NCBI RefSeq assembly: GCF_008244685.1
Contig: NZ_VTFT01000003.1
Location: 186,001 to 250,000, forward strand
Direction of reading: 5' to 3'
Source: Luteimonas viscosa
GTDB lineage: Bacteria > Pseudomonadota > Gammaproteobacteria > Xanthomonadales > Xanthomonadaceae
DNA: 64,000 bases
The position numbers and the translations under genes were made by a program. The notes beneath the pieces were generated by a model that saw only the letters and a list, made by a program, of their open reading frames with translations, did no database searches and was not told the DNA's origin. This document shows, piece after piece, positions 52,190 to 63,517 of the stretch (positions within the stretch are counted from its first letter, which is position 1; every line of letters begins with the position of its first letter).

Positions 52190-54586
52190 ATGTCCAGAGT
52201 CTCAAAGCATCCTGCACGCCTGCATGCGCTTGCAGCCGCGACTGCCGTTGCCCTGTCCTCGCTGGTCGCCGCACCGGCCCTGGCGGGCCGCGCAGACCTC
52301 GATGGCCTGCAGTCGGCCACCGCGTTCGACCAGTTCATCGTCAAGTACAAGGCGGGGGCCCCGGCACGGACCGACGCCGCGATCCGCGCGCGCGGGCTGG
52401 ATGCCGCCGCGCAGGCGCTGGTCGGCGCCTCGCCGGCGATGCGGACCACGGGTGCGCCGCGGATCGCCCACCAGCGGCGCCTGGTGATCGGCGCGGACGT
52501 GATCCGGGTCGATCGCAAGCTCGACCGCGTGGATGCCGAGACGCTGATGCGCCAGCTCGCGGCCGACCCGGCCGTTGAATACGTCGAAGTCGACAAGATC
52601 AACAAGCCGCTGCTGACCCCGAACGATCCTCGCTACGCCTCGCAGTGGCATTACCACGAGGCCACCGGCGGCCTCAACCTGCCGTCTGCCTGGGACAAGT
52701 CCACCGGCACAGGCGTGGTGGTGGCGGTGCTCGACACCGGCATCGTCAGCCACAGCGACCTCAACGCCAATCGCCTGGCGGGCTACGACTTCATCTCCAA
52801 CACATCGGTCGCCGGCGACGGCAACGGCCGCGACAGCGATCCCAGCGACCCGGGCGACTACTACGGCGGCTACGCCTCGAGCTGGCACGGCAGCCACGTG
52901 GCGGGCACCGTCGCCGCGGTCACCAACAACAACAACGGCGGTGCGGGCGTCGCATTCAACGCGAAGATCGTGCCGGTGCGCGTGCTCGGTCGCGGAGGCG
53001 GCTACGATTCGGACATCATCGACGCGATCGCCTGGGCTTCGGGCGGAAGTGTGTCCGGAGTGCCGGCCAACGCCAATCCGGCCGAGGTGATCAACCTCAG
53101 CCTGGGCGGCTCCGGCGCGTGTTCGACCTCGTGGCAGAACGCGATCAACGCGGCGGTCAACCGCGGCAGCACGATCGTCATCGCCGCCGGCAACGACAAC
53201 GCCAACGTCTCCGGCTTCTCGCCCGGCAACTGCGCCAACATCGTCTCGGTGGCGGCCAACGACCGCCAGGGCAACCGCGCCTGGTATTCCAACTACGGCA
53301 GCCTGATCGACGTCACCGCGCCCGGCGGCGAAACCTGCGTGCCCAATGCCAGCAACACCGGCTGCACCTCGACCGCCACGCCGAACGAGGGCGTGTGGTC
53401 GACGGTGAACGCCGGCAGCACCACCCCGACCACCGAGTCCTACGCCTCGTTCCAGGGCACCTCGATGGCGGCGCCGCACGTGGCGGGCGTGGTCGCGCTG
53501 ATGCAGGCGGTGGCACCGACGCCGCTCACGCCGGCGCAGGTCGAGACCATCCTCAAGGACACCGCGCGCTCGCTGCCAGGCAACTGCAGCGGCGGCTGCG
53601 GCGCCGGCATCGTCGATGCGAATGCCGCGGTGGTCGCGGCGATGGGCGGCACGCCGCCGGTGAACAATCCGCCGACCGCGAACTTCACCTCGTCCGCGAG
53701 CGGCCTCACGGTGCAGTTCACCGACACCTCCACCGACAGCGACGGCAGCATCGCCTCGCGCAGCTGGAATTTCGGCGACGGCACCACGTCGACCGCGGCC
53801 AATCCCAGCAAGACGTACTCGGCGGCGGGTACCTACACCGTGTCGCTGACGGTCACCGACGACGACGGCGCCAGCAACACCCGCACGCAATCGGTGACGG
53901 TGAGCAGCGGCGGTGGCGGCAGCGTGCTGCAGAACGGGGTGCCGGTCACGGGGATCTCGGGCGCATCGGGAAGCACGCAGTTCTGGACGATCAATGTCCC
54001 GGCCGGCGCCAGCAACCTGGTGATCGCCACCTCCGGCGGCAGCGGCGATGCCGACCTGTACGTGCGCTTCGGCTCGGCTCCGACCACGTCGGCCTACGAC
54101 TGCCGCCCCTACCGCAACGGCAACAGCGAGTCGTGTTCGTTCGCCTCGCCGCAGGCAGGCACCTACCACGTCATGCTGCGCGGTTACTCGGCGTATTCGG
54201 GCGTCACCCTCACCGGCTCCTACTCGGCCGGCGGTGGCGGCGGCTCGCAGACCTACAGCAACGGCACCGACTATCCGATCAGCGACAACAGCACCGTCGA
54301 AAGCCCGATCGCGGTTTCCGGTCGCAGCGGCAACGCACCGAGCAACACGCCGGTGGCGGTCGACATCCGCCACACCTACCGCGCCGACCTGAAGGTCGAC
54401 CTGGTGGCGCCGGACGGCAGCGTGTACGTGCTGCACAACCGCAGCGGCGGCAGCGCCGACAACATCATCGGCACGTACACCGTCAACCTGTCCAGCGAGC
54501 CGCGCAACGGCACCTGGCGGCTGCGGGTCAACGACAACGCGGGTGGCGACACCGGCTACATCAACAGCTGGAGCATCACGTTCTGA
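52190..54586 (+). CDS. Secreted subtilisin-family (S8) serine protease with PKD, PPC and P-type domains
   Basis: A 798-residue exoprotease. Order: signal peptide (about 1-32), propeptide (about 44-137, FDQFIVKYKAG to VEYVEVDKINKP), S8 catalytic domain (about 145-485) with Asp182 in VLDTGI, His233 in HGSHVAGT, Asn335 in AAGNDN and Ser425 in GTSMAAP. Then come a PKD domain (about 493-573, WNFGDGTTS), a PPC domain (about 578-680, GDADLYVRFG, GTYHVMLRGYSAYSGV) and a C-terminal P/proprotein-convertase-like domain (about 688-798, ending in SWSITF). Probably exported by Sec and then type II secretion. The C-terminal three domains recur in the next gene. Confidence 0.94.
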   Translation: MSRVSKHPARLHALAAATAVALSSLVAAPALAGRADLDGLQSATAFDQFIVKYKAGAPARTDAAIRARGLDAAAQALVGASPAMRTTGAPRIAHQRRLVIGADVIRVDRKLDRVDAETLMRQLAADPAVEYVEVDKINKPLLTPNDPRYASQWHYHEATGGLNLPSAWDKSTGTGVVVAVLDTGIVSHSDLNANRLAGYDFISNTSVAGDGNGRDSDPSDPGDYYGGYASSWHGSHVAGTVAAVTNNNNGGAGVAFNAKIVPVRVLGRGGGYDSDIIDAIAWASGGSVSGVPANANPAEVINLSLGGSGACSTSWQNAINAAVNRGSTIVIAAGNDNANVSGFSPGNCANIVSVAANDRQGNRAWYSNYGSLIDVTAPGGETCVPNASNTGCTSTATPNEGVWSTVNAGSTTPTTESYASFQGTSMAAPHVAGVVALMQAVAPTPLTPAQVETILKDTARSLPGNCSGGCGAGIVDANAAVVAAMGGTPPVNNPPTANFTSSASGLTVQFTDTSTDSDGSIASRSWNFGDGTTSTAANPSKTYSAAGTYTVSLTVTDDDGASNTRTQSVTVSSGGGGSVLQNGVPVTGISGASGSTQFWTINVPAGASNLVIATSGGSGDADLYVRFGSAPTTSAYDCRPYRNGNSESCSFASPQAGTYHVMLRGYSAYSGVTLTGSYSAGGGGGSQTYSNGTDYPISDNSTVESPIAVSGRSGNAPSNTPVAVDIRHTYRADLKVDLVAPDGSVYVLHNRSGGSADNIIGTYTVNLSSEPRNGTWRLRVNDNAGGDTGYINSWSITF

Positions 54587-54624
54587 TGCACCAAGCGAGG
54601 ATCACCGCAAGATGAGGTGAAAGG

Positions 54625-54663
54625 GGCGGCACCCCGGGCAACCGGCGTGCCGCCTTTCTTTTT
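54625..54663 (+). terminator. Intrinsic terminator after the S8 protease
   Basis: GGCGGCAC (54625-54632) pairs with GTGCCGCC (54647-54654) around a 14-base loop, followed by TTTCTTTTT to 54663. It begins about 38 bases after the stop and separates the two protease genes into independent transcripts. Confidence 0.87.
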
Positions 54664-54665
54664 GA

Positions 54666-57017
<2,352 letters not shown>

Positions 57018-57053
57018 CCGAAGTGGCTTGCGCCACGTCGCGATTGCAGTCCT

Positions 57054-57084
57054 GCGGCCCCGGTTTCCGGGGCCGCTCTTGTTT
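57054..57084 (+). terminator. Intrinsic terminator after the lysyl-endopeptidase-like gene
   Basis: GCGGCCCCGG (57054-57063), loop TTT, CCGGGGCCGC (57067-57076), then TCTTGTTT. A 10-bp perfect stem with a moderate T-tract, 37 bases after the stop codon. Confidence 0.78.
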
Positions 57085-57241
57085 CCGCCCGCTTCACGGG
57101 CCCGGCGGGCATCGCCCGGCAACGTTCATCCGGTTGGAACGGCAGCTGCGGCACGATGCGGTTTTGCTGTCTTCCGCTTGCCCGGGGAAGATGGAGCCCG
57201 GACCCGATAGTCCGGTCCCACACGTTTCGCGGAGGCCGCTC

Positions 57242-57682
57242 ATGCAGGCAACACGCTGGAGATTGCGCCGATGGTTCGCCTGGTGCCTGCTGCCGCCCTG
57301 CCTGCTGCTTGCCGCCTGCGCGACCGCAACCGGAGATCCTCCCGTGGCCCCAGCTTCCTTCGAACTGACCGGTGAAGGGCCATTCCAGCGCTTCATCGTC
57401 CGCTATCGCGCCGACAGCGAACCCGGACGGGACAAGGCCGCCGTGCCGGCGCGGCTCGAACGCACCGCGGCCGCGGCAGCGGTCTCGCCGCCGCCGCAAC
57501 TGAGCTGGCAGCGGCGACTGGCGGTGGACGCGGACCTGTTCACTGCGGAGCGTCCGCTCGATCGCCAGGCCGCCATTTCCCTGATGCGGGCGTTCGACGA
57601 CGACCCGGACGTCGAATACATCGAGGTCGACCGGATGAAGGGCATCGACCCGATCCGGCCGATGCCAATGCGCGGCGACTGA
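57242..57682 (+). CDS. Lipoprotein resembling a stand-alone subtilisin propeptide (candidate protease inhibitor)
   Basis: A 146-residue predicted lipoprotein. The signal peptide ends in a lipobox LAAC (cysteine 26) followed by Ala, which favours the outer membrane. The mature part parallels the propeptide of the S8 protease upstream, block by block: FQRFIVRYRADSEPGRDKA versus FDQFIVKYKAGAPARTDAA; LSWQRRLAVDADLF versus IAHQRRLVIGADVI; LDRQAAISLMRAFDDDPDVEYIEVDRMKGI versus VDAETLMRQLAADPAVEYVEVDKINKP. There is no protease domain. Free propeptides of this fold (I9 type) inhibit or help fold their protease. An anchored copy would suit self-protection or intermolecular chaperoning; the function is inferred. 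Confidence 0.8.
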   Translation: MQATRWRLRRWFAWCLLPPCLLLAACATATGDPPVAPASFELTGEGPFQRFIVRYRADSEPGRDKAAVPARLERTAAAAAVSPPPQLSWQRRLAVDADLFTAERPLDRQAAISLMRAFDDDPDVEYIEVDRMKGIDPIRPMPMRGD

Positions 57683-57694
57683 CCCGCCGGGCCT

Positions 57695-58183
57695 TCAGTC
57701 GATCGGTTCGAAGCGGTTGGCGTCCACGTTCTTGCGCACCTTCGCCGGATCCCAGATGCGGCCGTTCATCGCGATGTAGACCCCGGGCGGCAGCGACTGC
57801 ACTGCGCCGACCGCGGTGCCGATGTTGAACTCCGCATCCGAGCCGCGGAAGCGCGCCGGGCTCAGCGCGCCGGTCAGCACGATGGTCTTGCCCGGGATCG
57901 AGGCCAGCACCTGCGCCGTCGCCACCATCGAATCGGTGCCGTGGGTCACCAGCACGTGCCGCGCCGGCTGCGCGGCGATCGTCGCGCGCACCAGTTCGCG
58001 GTCGGCGTCGCCCAGGTGCAGCGAATCCTTGCGCAGGATCGGGATCACGCGATAGCGGAAGGCCACGCCCAGTTCCTCGAGCATGCGCCCGATCTGCGGG
58101 TCGCCGATCTGGTAGTCCGACTTGTCGTCGAAGTAGATCTTGTCGATGGTGCCACCGGTGGTGACGATCAGCAGTTCTTCCAT
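57695..58183 (-). CDS. Asparaginase N-terminal-domain protein
   Basis: A 162-residue protein matching only the N-terminal domain of L-asparaginases (normally about 330 residues). Both active-site threonine motifs are present: TTGGTIDKIY (8-17) and VTHGTDSMV. PGKTIVLTGALSPARFRGSDAEFN is also typical. The whole C-terminal domain is absent, but the ORF ends with a normal stop and there is no trace of the rest downstream, so it is a known short class rather than a recent truncation. Cytoplasmic. Activity uncertain. Confidence 0.88.
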   Translation of the reverse strand: MEELLIVTTGGTIDKIYFDDKSDYQIGDPQIGRMLEELGVAFRYRVIPILRKDSLHLGDADRELVRATIAAQPARHVLVTHGTDSMVATAQVLASIPGKTIVLTGALSPARFRGSDAEFNIGTAVGAVQSLPPGVYIAMNGRIWDPAKVRKNVDANRFEPID

Positions 58184-58250
58184 TGCGGTCCTCCCTGCCG
58201 GCGCGGGGGCGCGCCGGTGCTGGATGTCGCGGCGGCGCGTCCGCGGTGAT

Positions 58251-58594
58251 TCAACGCCTGCGGCCGAAGCGCGCCCGCAAGCCGGGCCAGCTGGAGGCGA
58301 ACACCAGCAGCACGGACAACGCGGTCGCGGCCAGCGCGAACGGTCTTTGCCCCGGCTCCGACCATGCGGTCATCACGCCGTGGCAGAACAGCAGCAGCCC
58401 CAGCACGCCGGCCCAGAACGCGGCCTTCGGGCTGCCGAGCAGGGCGCCGCCAAGCAGCAGCACGAGTGGCAGCACGAACACCATCATCGCCGCGACGAAA
58501 TGCGGATCGCCGTGGAACCATGCCAGGTACAGCGCGGCCAGCGCGGCCAGCGTCGCCGACAGCAGCAGGCGCGGTGGGCGTTCGACGCGCAGCA

Positions 58595-58595
<1 letters not shown>
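58251..58595 (-). CDS. DUF2069 family membrane protein
   Basis: A 114-residue inner-membrane protein with four hydrophobic helices (LLLSATLAALAALYLAWF, MMVFVLPLVLLLGGALLG, AFWAGVLGLLLFCHGVMTAW, ALAATALSVLLVFASSW). This layout and its place directly after wrbA fit DUF2069. ATG 58595 shares one base with the wrbA stop (TGATG). Function unknown. Confidence 0.85.
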
Positions 58596-59260
<665 letters not shown>

Positions 59261-59273
59261 CTACGCTTCGCCG

Positions 59274-60548
59274 ATGCAGCCGATGGCCATGCTCGATCTG
59301 TGGAAGTCCCGCATGCGCGACCGCGCGCGGGCCGGCACGTTCGCGCGCTTCCTCGCCAGGCGCTTCCTCGACGACCGCCTGTTCCAGGCGGCGGCCGCGC
59401 TGGCCTACACCACCATCTTCGCGCTGGTGCCGCTGGCGATCGTGGTGCTGGGCGTGCTTTCGGCATTCCCGGTGTTCGGGGAATGGCGCGACCAGCTGAC
59501 CGAGTACATCTTCTCGAACTTCGTGCCGAGCGCGGCCAGCACGGTCAAGGACACCCTGTTGCGGCTGGTCGGCGACGCCACCACGATCACCGTGGCCGGC
59601 GCGATCGGCCTGATCGTCTCGCTGCTGATCACGCTCAACAGCATCGAGGCGACCTTCAACCACATCTGGCGGGTGCCGTCCTCGCGCCCGCAGCTGGGCC
59701 GGTTCCTGGTCTACTGGACGGTGCTGACGCTGGGCGCGCTGCTGGCGGCGGCGTCGCTGGCGATGTCGGCCTGGGTGTTCGCGCTGCCGGTGTTCTCCAC
59801 CAGCGAGGGCAAGCTGCTGTCCGGGCTGGCGCTGCGCGTCGCCCCGGTCCTGATCGAACTGATGGTGATCACCGCGCTCTACCGGGTGGTGCCGCACCGG
59901 TCGGTGGCGTTGCGCCACGCCTTCGCCGGAGCGCTGCTGGCGACGATCCTGCTGGAACTGATCAAGTGGGCGCTCGGCGTCTACCTCGGCACCTTCACCA
60001 GCTACCAGCGGATCTACGGCGCGCTCGCGGCGCTGCCGATCCTGATGCTGTGGATCTACCTGGGGTGGGTCGCGATCCTGCTCGGTGCCTCGTTCGCCTC
60101 GGCGATCTCCGCGTTCCGCTACCAGCCGGCGGCGATGCGCCTGCCGGAGGGCTACGAGCTTTACGGCCTGCTGCGCCTGCTCGGCCGGTTCGCCGAGGCG
60201 CGGCGTGGCGGCCGCGGCCTGCATACCGAACAGATGCTGGACATCGAGCCGATGCTCACCGACAACCAGCTCAAACAGTTCCTGGCGCAGTTGTCGGAGA
60301 TCGACCTGCTCAAGCGCGCCGAGAGCGGGGAATGGCTGCTCGCGCGCGACCTCGACACGCTGACGCTCGCAGACCTGTACGAGGCCTGCCAGTTGCGCAT
60401 CCCGGTGTCGGAAGCCTGGCTGCCGTGTCGCGACGACGCGCTCGGTGCCGCCGCGATCGCCGCCCTGGACGAGTTGCGCCTGCCGCTGCGCGCGCTGCTC
60501 AAGCGAAACGTCGCCCATCTCTATCCTTGCAAAGGGGAAGCCGCATGA
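59274..60548 (+). CDS. YihY / BrkB family inner-membrane protein
   Basis: A 424-residue protein whose first 290 residues hold about six membrane helices with the family signature (LFQAAAALAYTTIFALVPLAIVVLGVLSAFPVF, IEATFNHIWRV, GTFTSYQRIYGALAALPILMLWIYLGWVAILLGA). The C-terminal 120 residues form a soluble helical tail (LTDNQLKQFLAQLSEIDLLKRA). It was formerly labelled ribonuclease BN, which is now considered wrong; the function is unknown. ATG 59274 is chosen; MAMLDLW three codons on is possible. Its stop overlaps the TlpA-like gene's start. Confidence 0.9.
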   Translation: MQPMAMLDLWKSRMRDRARAGTFARFLARRFLDDRLFQAAAALAYTTIFALVPLAIVVLGVLSAFPVFGEWRDQLTEYIFSNFVPSAASTVKDTLLRLVGDATTITVAGAIGLIVSLLITLNSIEATFNHIWRVPSSRPQLGRFLVYWTVLTLGALLAAASLAMSAWVFALPVFSTSEGKLLSGLALRVAPVLIELMVITALYRVVPHRSVALRHAFAGALLATILLELIKWALGVYLGTFTSYQRIYGALAALPILMLWIYLGWVAILLGASFASAISAFRYQPAAMRLPEGYELYGLLRLLGRFAEARRGGRGLHTEQMLDIEPMLTDNQLKQFLAQLSEIDLLKRAESGEWLLARDLDTLTLADLYEACQLRIPVSEAWLPCRDDALGAAAIAALDELRLPLRALLKRNVAHLYPCKGEAA

Positions 60549-61180
60549 AACGCCGTGTCTCTGGTGTCATCCTCATCGCCCTGCTGCTGGCGGCCTGCCA
60601 GCCGGCCGCGGACCAGCCCGCCGAACCCGCCTCGCCACCCGCGGACGGAACGCCGGCCACGACCGGCGCCGATCCTGCGCAACCGGATGCGGCGGAGGAT
60701 GCCGAGCAGGCGCCAAGGCCCGAGGAGCCGGGCCTGCAGGTGGCCACCATCGACGGCGGCCAGTACGACCTCGCCGAACACCGCGGCAAGTGGGTGGTCG
60801 TCAACTTCTGGGCGACCTGGTGCTCGCCCTGCCTGAAGGAGATGCCGGAGCTGTCGGCGCTGCACACCATGCGCGAGCACATCACCGTCGTCGGCCTGGC
60901 CTACGAGGAGATCGACGTGCCCTCGATGCAGTCGTTCCTCGCCGAGCATCCGGTGGCGTACCCGATCGCGATCATCGACGTGTACGCGCCGCCGGCCGAT
61001 TTCGAGACGCCGCGCGGGCTGCCGATGACTTACCTGATCGCTCCGGACGGCAAGGTCGCCCGCCAGTTCCTCGGACCGGTCACCGCGAAGGAGATCGAGA
61101 CCGCGATCGCCAGCAATGGCGGGCCCGCGCTCGATCCGCCGGCGGCCGAGGAGCCGGAGAAGGAGGCGGGGAAGGCGTGA
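60545..61180 (+). CDS. TlpA-like thioredoxin-fold lipoprotein
   Basis: A 211-residue predicted lipoprotein (lipobox LLAAC, cysteine 19) with a long Pro/Ala/Glu linker followed by a TlpA/ResA-type thioredoxin domain. The redox site is WATWCSPCLKEMPELSAL, and the cis-proline region reads GLPMTYLIAPDGKV. It probably reduces disulfides in the periplasm, for example during cytochrome c maturation. The C-terminus ends in a Glu/Lys/Ala-rich tail. It overlaps the yihY stop (ATGA) and is followed by acylphosphatase with a one-base overlap. Confidence 0.93.
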   Translation: MKRRVSGVILIALLLAACQPAADQPAEPASPPADGTPATTGADPAQPDAAEDAEQAPRPEEPGLQVATIDGGQYDLAEHRGKWVVVNFWATWCSPCLKEMPELSALHTMREHITVVGLAYEEIDVPSMQSFLAEHPVAYPIAIIDVYAPPADFETPRGLPMTYLIAPDGKVARQFLGPVTAKEIETAIASNGGPALDPPAAEEPEKEAGKA

Positions 61181-61452
61181 TGCCGGCCGCGCGCTTCCTC
61201 GTCGACGGTCGCGTGCAGGGCGTGTGCTTCCGGGCCGCTACGCGCACGCAGGCACTTGCGCTGGGGCTGCGGGGGCATGCGCAGAACCTGGCCGACGGTC
61301 GCGTCGAGGTGCTGGCGGTGGGGGAGGCGCAGGCGCTCGAGGCGCTGGCGCAATGGCTCGAGGACGGTCCGCCGCTGGCGAGGGTGGACGGCGTTTCGCG
61401 CGAGGATCTCGCCCACGCGCCATCCGTGGGCACCGGTTTCGAGGTGAGCTGA
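61180..61452 (+). CDS. acyP: Acylphosphatase
   Basis: A 90-residue enzyme hydrolysing the carboxyl-phosphate bond of acylphosphates such as acetyl phosphate. The active-site arginine is in GRVQGVCFRAATR and the asparagine in GHAQNLADGRVEV, as in all family members. The start ATG 61180 shares one base with the TlpA-like stop (TGATG). Length is normal. It ends an operon of yihY, the TlpA-like gene and acyP, and converges on the next gene. Confidence 0.96.
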   Translation: MPAARFLVDGRVQGVCFRAATRTQALALGLRGHAQNLADGRVEVLAVGEAQALEALAQWLEDGPPLARVDGVSREDLAHAPSVGTGFEVS

Positions 61453-61458
61453 TCCCGG

Positions 61459-61878
61459 TTACGGCGTGCCGGCAGTACGCAGTCGCGCTGCACGCGCGGC
61501 CTGGACTTCGTCGAGCGGCGGTGGGCGCGCGACCGCCGCACGCACCTGGTTGCGCCAGCCCGGCAGCTTGCGGATGCCGGCGGCGGTCGCCTCCAGTCCC
61601 TTGTTGATGGCGATCTGCACGATGCCGCCGCGCATGCCGATTTCCTCCATGCTCGGCGGCTCGTCCCAGTGTCGCGAGAACACCGTGCCGTCCACGTCCA
61701 CCGGGTTGCGGAAGGCGAAAGGATCGACCGGTGGGCGCTCGCCGACGACGCGCACGGTATCCATCTCGGTGACGGGGTCCGATCCGGGTGTCGGCACCGG
61801 CGTCGCGGCGCCGGCGTCTTCCTGTGCGGCCGATTCGGCACAGGCGCAGCAGAGCAGGGCCAGCAGCAGCGCCCGCAC
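61459..61878 (-). CDS. Hypothetical exported protein
   Basis: A 139-residue protein with a hydrophobic N-terminus (MRALLLALLCCACAESAAQED), which may be a Sec signal or a lipobox region with cysteines at 10, 11 and 13. The mature part contains VRVVGERPPVDPFAFRNPVDVDGTVFSRHWDEPPS and MRGGIVQIAINKGLE, unknown to me but coherent. It starts with GTG at 61878, six bases after the ppk2 stop, so it is probably the last gene of that operon. Confidence 0.72.
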   Translation of the reverse strand: MRALLLALLCCACAESAAQEDAGAATPVPTPGSDPVTEMDTVRVVGERPPVDPFAFRNPVDVDGTVFSRHWDEPPSMEEIGMRGGIVQIAINKGLEATAAGIRKLPGWRNQVRAAVARPPPLDEVQAARAARLRTAGTP

Positions 61879-61884
61879 CGGTCC

Positions 61885-62661
61885 TCAGGCCCGGAACGGC
61901 TTCAGCGGTCGCAGCATGCCGTAGCGTTCGCGCAGGGGCTTGCCTTCGAGCGGCGGCAGGTCGATGTCGGGCGGCGGCACGCGGGTATCGGGCAGGCGGT
62001 CGAGCAGGTCGCGGATCAGGGTCAGGCGCCCGCGCTTCTGGTCGTTGAAATCCACCAGCGTCCACGGCGCGTATGCCGTGTGCGTGGCCTTGAGCATCGC
62101 CTCGCGCGCGCGGGTGTAGTCGTCGTAGCGCCGGCGCGCCTCGACGTCGACCGGCGAAAGCTTCCAGCGCTTGAGCGGGTCGCACAGGCGTTCCTGGAAG
62201 CGTTCCTCCTGCTGTTCCTGGTCGCAGCACAGCCAGTACTTGAACAGCAGGATGCCGTCCTCCACCAGTTGCTTCTCGAAGACCGGTGCCTGCCTGAGGA
62301 ACGCCTTGACCTGGGCATCCGTGGCGAAGCCCATCACCTTCTCCACGCCGGCGCGGTTGTACCAGCTGCGGTCGAACAGCGCGATCTCGCCGGCGGCAGG
62401 CAGGTGCGGCACGTAGCGCTGGAAGTACCACTGCGTGCTCTCGCGCTCGGTCGGCTTGGGCAGGGCCACCGTATGGCACTGGCGCGGGTTGAGCTGGTCG
62501 GCGATGGCGCCGATCGAGCCGCCCTTGCCGGCGGTGTCGCGACCCTCGAACAACACCAGCAGGCGCTGGCCGGTGTGCTGCAGCCAGCGCGACAGGGCCA
62601 CCAGTTCGACCTGCATCGGTTCGAGCGCGGCTTCGTACTCCTTGCGCTTGAGCGGCTTCAT
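61885..62661 (-). CDS. ppk2: Polyphosphate kinase 2 (PPK2) family
   Basis: Transfers phosphate between polyphosphate and nucleotides (GDP or ADP to GTP or ATP, or NMP to NDP, depending on class). The 258-residue single-domain protein has the Walker A LFEGRDTAGKGGSI, Walker B FDRSWYNRAGVE and the lid region LCDPLKRWKLSPVDVEARRRYDDYTRARE. ATG 62661 overlaps the stop of the XRE regulator gene (ATGA). Length and motifs fit class I PPK2, normally involved in making nucleoside triphosphates from polyphosphate. Confidence 0.95.
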   Translation of the reverse strand: MKPLKRKEYEAALEPMQVELVALSRWLQHTGQRLLVLFEGRDTAGKGGSIGAIADQLNPRQCHTVALPKPTERESTQWYFQRYVPHLPAAGEIALFDRSWYNRAGVEKVMGFATDAQVKAFLRQAPVFEKQLVEDGILLFKYWLCCDQEQQEERFQERLCDPLKRWKLSPVDVEARRRYDDYTRAREAMLKATHTAYAPWTLVDFNDQKRGRLTLIRDLLDRLPDTRVPPPDIDLPPLEGKPLRERYGMLRPLKPFRA

Positions 62662-62996
62662 TTCGCCTTGCCCTTGCGCATGCCGGCCATGCTCCGCGCC
62701 ACTTCGAGCAGGGCGCCCTGGCGGCGGGTGTCGAGTGCGCGGTAGGCGACGAGCAGGTCGTGCTCGCCACGGGTGCGGGCCGGGTCGAAGGTGCTGGCCA
62801 GTTCCGCGAGCAGGGCGCCGGCAGGCACCCCGAAGGCCTTCGCGAGTGCGTCGAGCTGGTCCTTGCCCGGCTGCCGTTCGCCGCGCATCCAGGCCGAGAC
62901 CGTGGCCACGCCGGCGCGCGGGATGGCGGTGGCGAGGTCGGCGACGCTCAGGCCGCGCGCCTTCGCCAGCAGGCGCAGGGTCTGGTCGATGCTCAC
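62658..62996 (-). CDS. XRE-type helix-turn-helix regulator
   Basis: A 112-residue protein. The N-terminal 65 residues form a lambda-repressor-like helix-turn-helix (LLAKARGLSVADLATAIPRAGVATVSAWMRGERQPGKDQLDALAKAFGV). The remainder is helical (LLVAYRALDTRRQGALLEVARSMAGM). The start GTG 62996 overlaps the moaB stop (GTGA) and its stop overlaps ppk2, so it is translated between these two genes. It is a candidate local regulator of the operon; no operator is seen. Confidence 0.86.
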   Translation of the reverse strand: MSIDQTLRLLAKARGLSVADLATAIPRAGVATVSAWMRGERQPGKDQLDALAKAFGVPAGALLAELASTFDPARTRGEHDLLVAYRALDTRRQGALLEVARSMAGMRKGKAK

Positions 62997-63517
62997 GCCG
63001 TCTCCCCGAGCCGCGGGCGCAGCGTGGCCAGGTTGCAGGGGCGCGTACGCGCGTCGAGCTGGGCGCGGATGATCTTCTCCCAGGCGGTGCGGCAGGCCGA
63101 GGTCGAGCCGGGCAGGGCGAACAGGAAGGTGCCGTTGGCGAGGCCGGCGAATGCGCGCGACTGCAGCGCGGACGTGCCGATCTCCTCGAACGAGACCGCG
63201 CGGAACAGTTCGCCGAAACCGGGCATCTGCTTGTCCAGCAGGGGCAGCAGCGCCTCGGGGGTGGAATCGCGGCCGGTGAACCCGGTGCCGCCGGTGACCA
63301 GCACGCCGTCCACGGCCGGATCGGCGATCCATTTCGACACCAGGGCGCGCATGGCGTAGCGGTCGTCGGGCAGCAATGCGCGCTCGTGCAGGTGGTGGCC
63401 CTGCTCCGCGAGCGCGGCAGCGAGGTAATCGCCGGATGCATCCTCGGCCGGCGTGCGCGAGTCGGACACGGTCAGCACGCACAGGCGCAGTGGGGTATGG
63501 ATGTCGGAAGCGGTCAT
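62993..63517 (-). CDS. moaB: Molybdenum cofactor biosynthesis protein B
   Basis: A 174-residue MoaB/Mog-fold protein acting in molybdopterin adenylylation or related steps. Typical pieces are LTVSDSRTPAEDASGDYL, VDGVLVTGGTGFTGRDSTPEAL, FRAVSFEEIGTSALQSRAFAGL and LPGSTSACRTAWEKIIRAQLDART. ATG 63517 fits the family start. It leads an overlapping operon with the XRE gene, ppk2 and an exported protein. The 200 bases upstream, to the GNAT gene, show no clear feature. Confidence 0.94.
   Translation of the reverse strand: MTASDIHTPLRLCVLTVSDSRTPAEDASGDYLAAALAEQGHHLHERALLPDDRYAMRALVSKWIADPAVDGVLVTGGTGFTGRDSTPEALLPLLDKQMPGFGELFRAVSFEEIGTSALQSRAFAGLANGTFLFALPGSTSACRTAWEKIIRAQLDARTRPCNLATLRPRLGETA

Noticed and set aside
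57695..58183. Asparaginase gene as a truncated pseudogene
   Set aside because: The short one-domain form keeps both catalytic threonine motifs and has a normal start and stop, and no remnant of the second domain lies downstream. It looks like an intact short family member.
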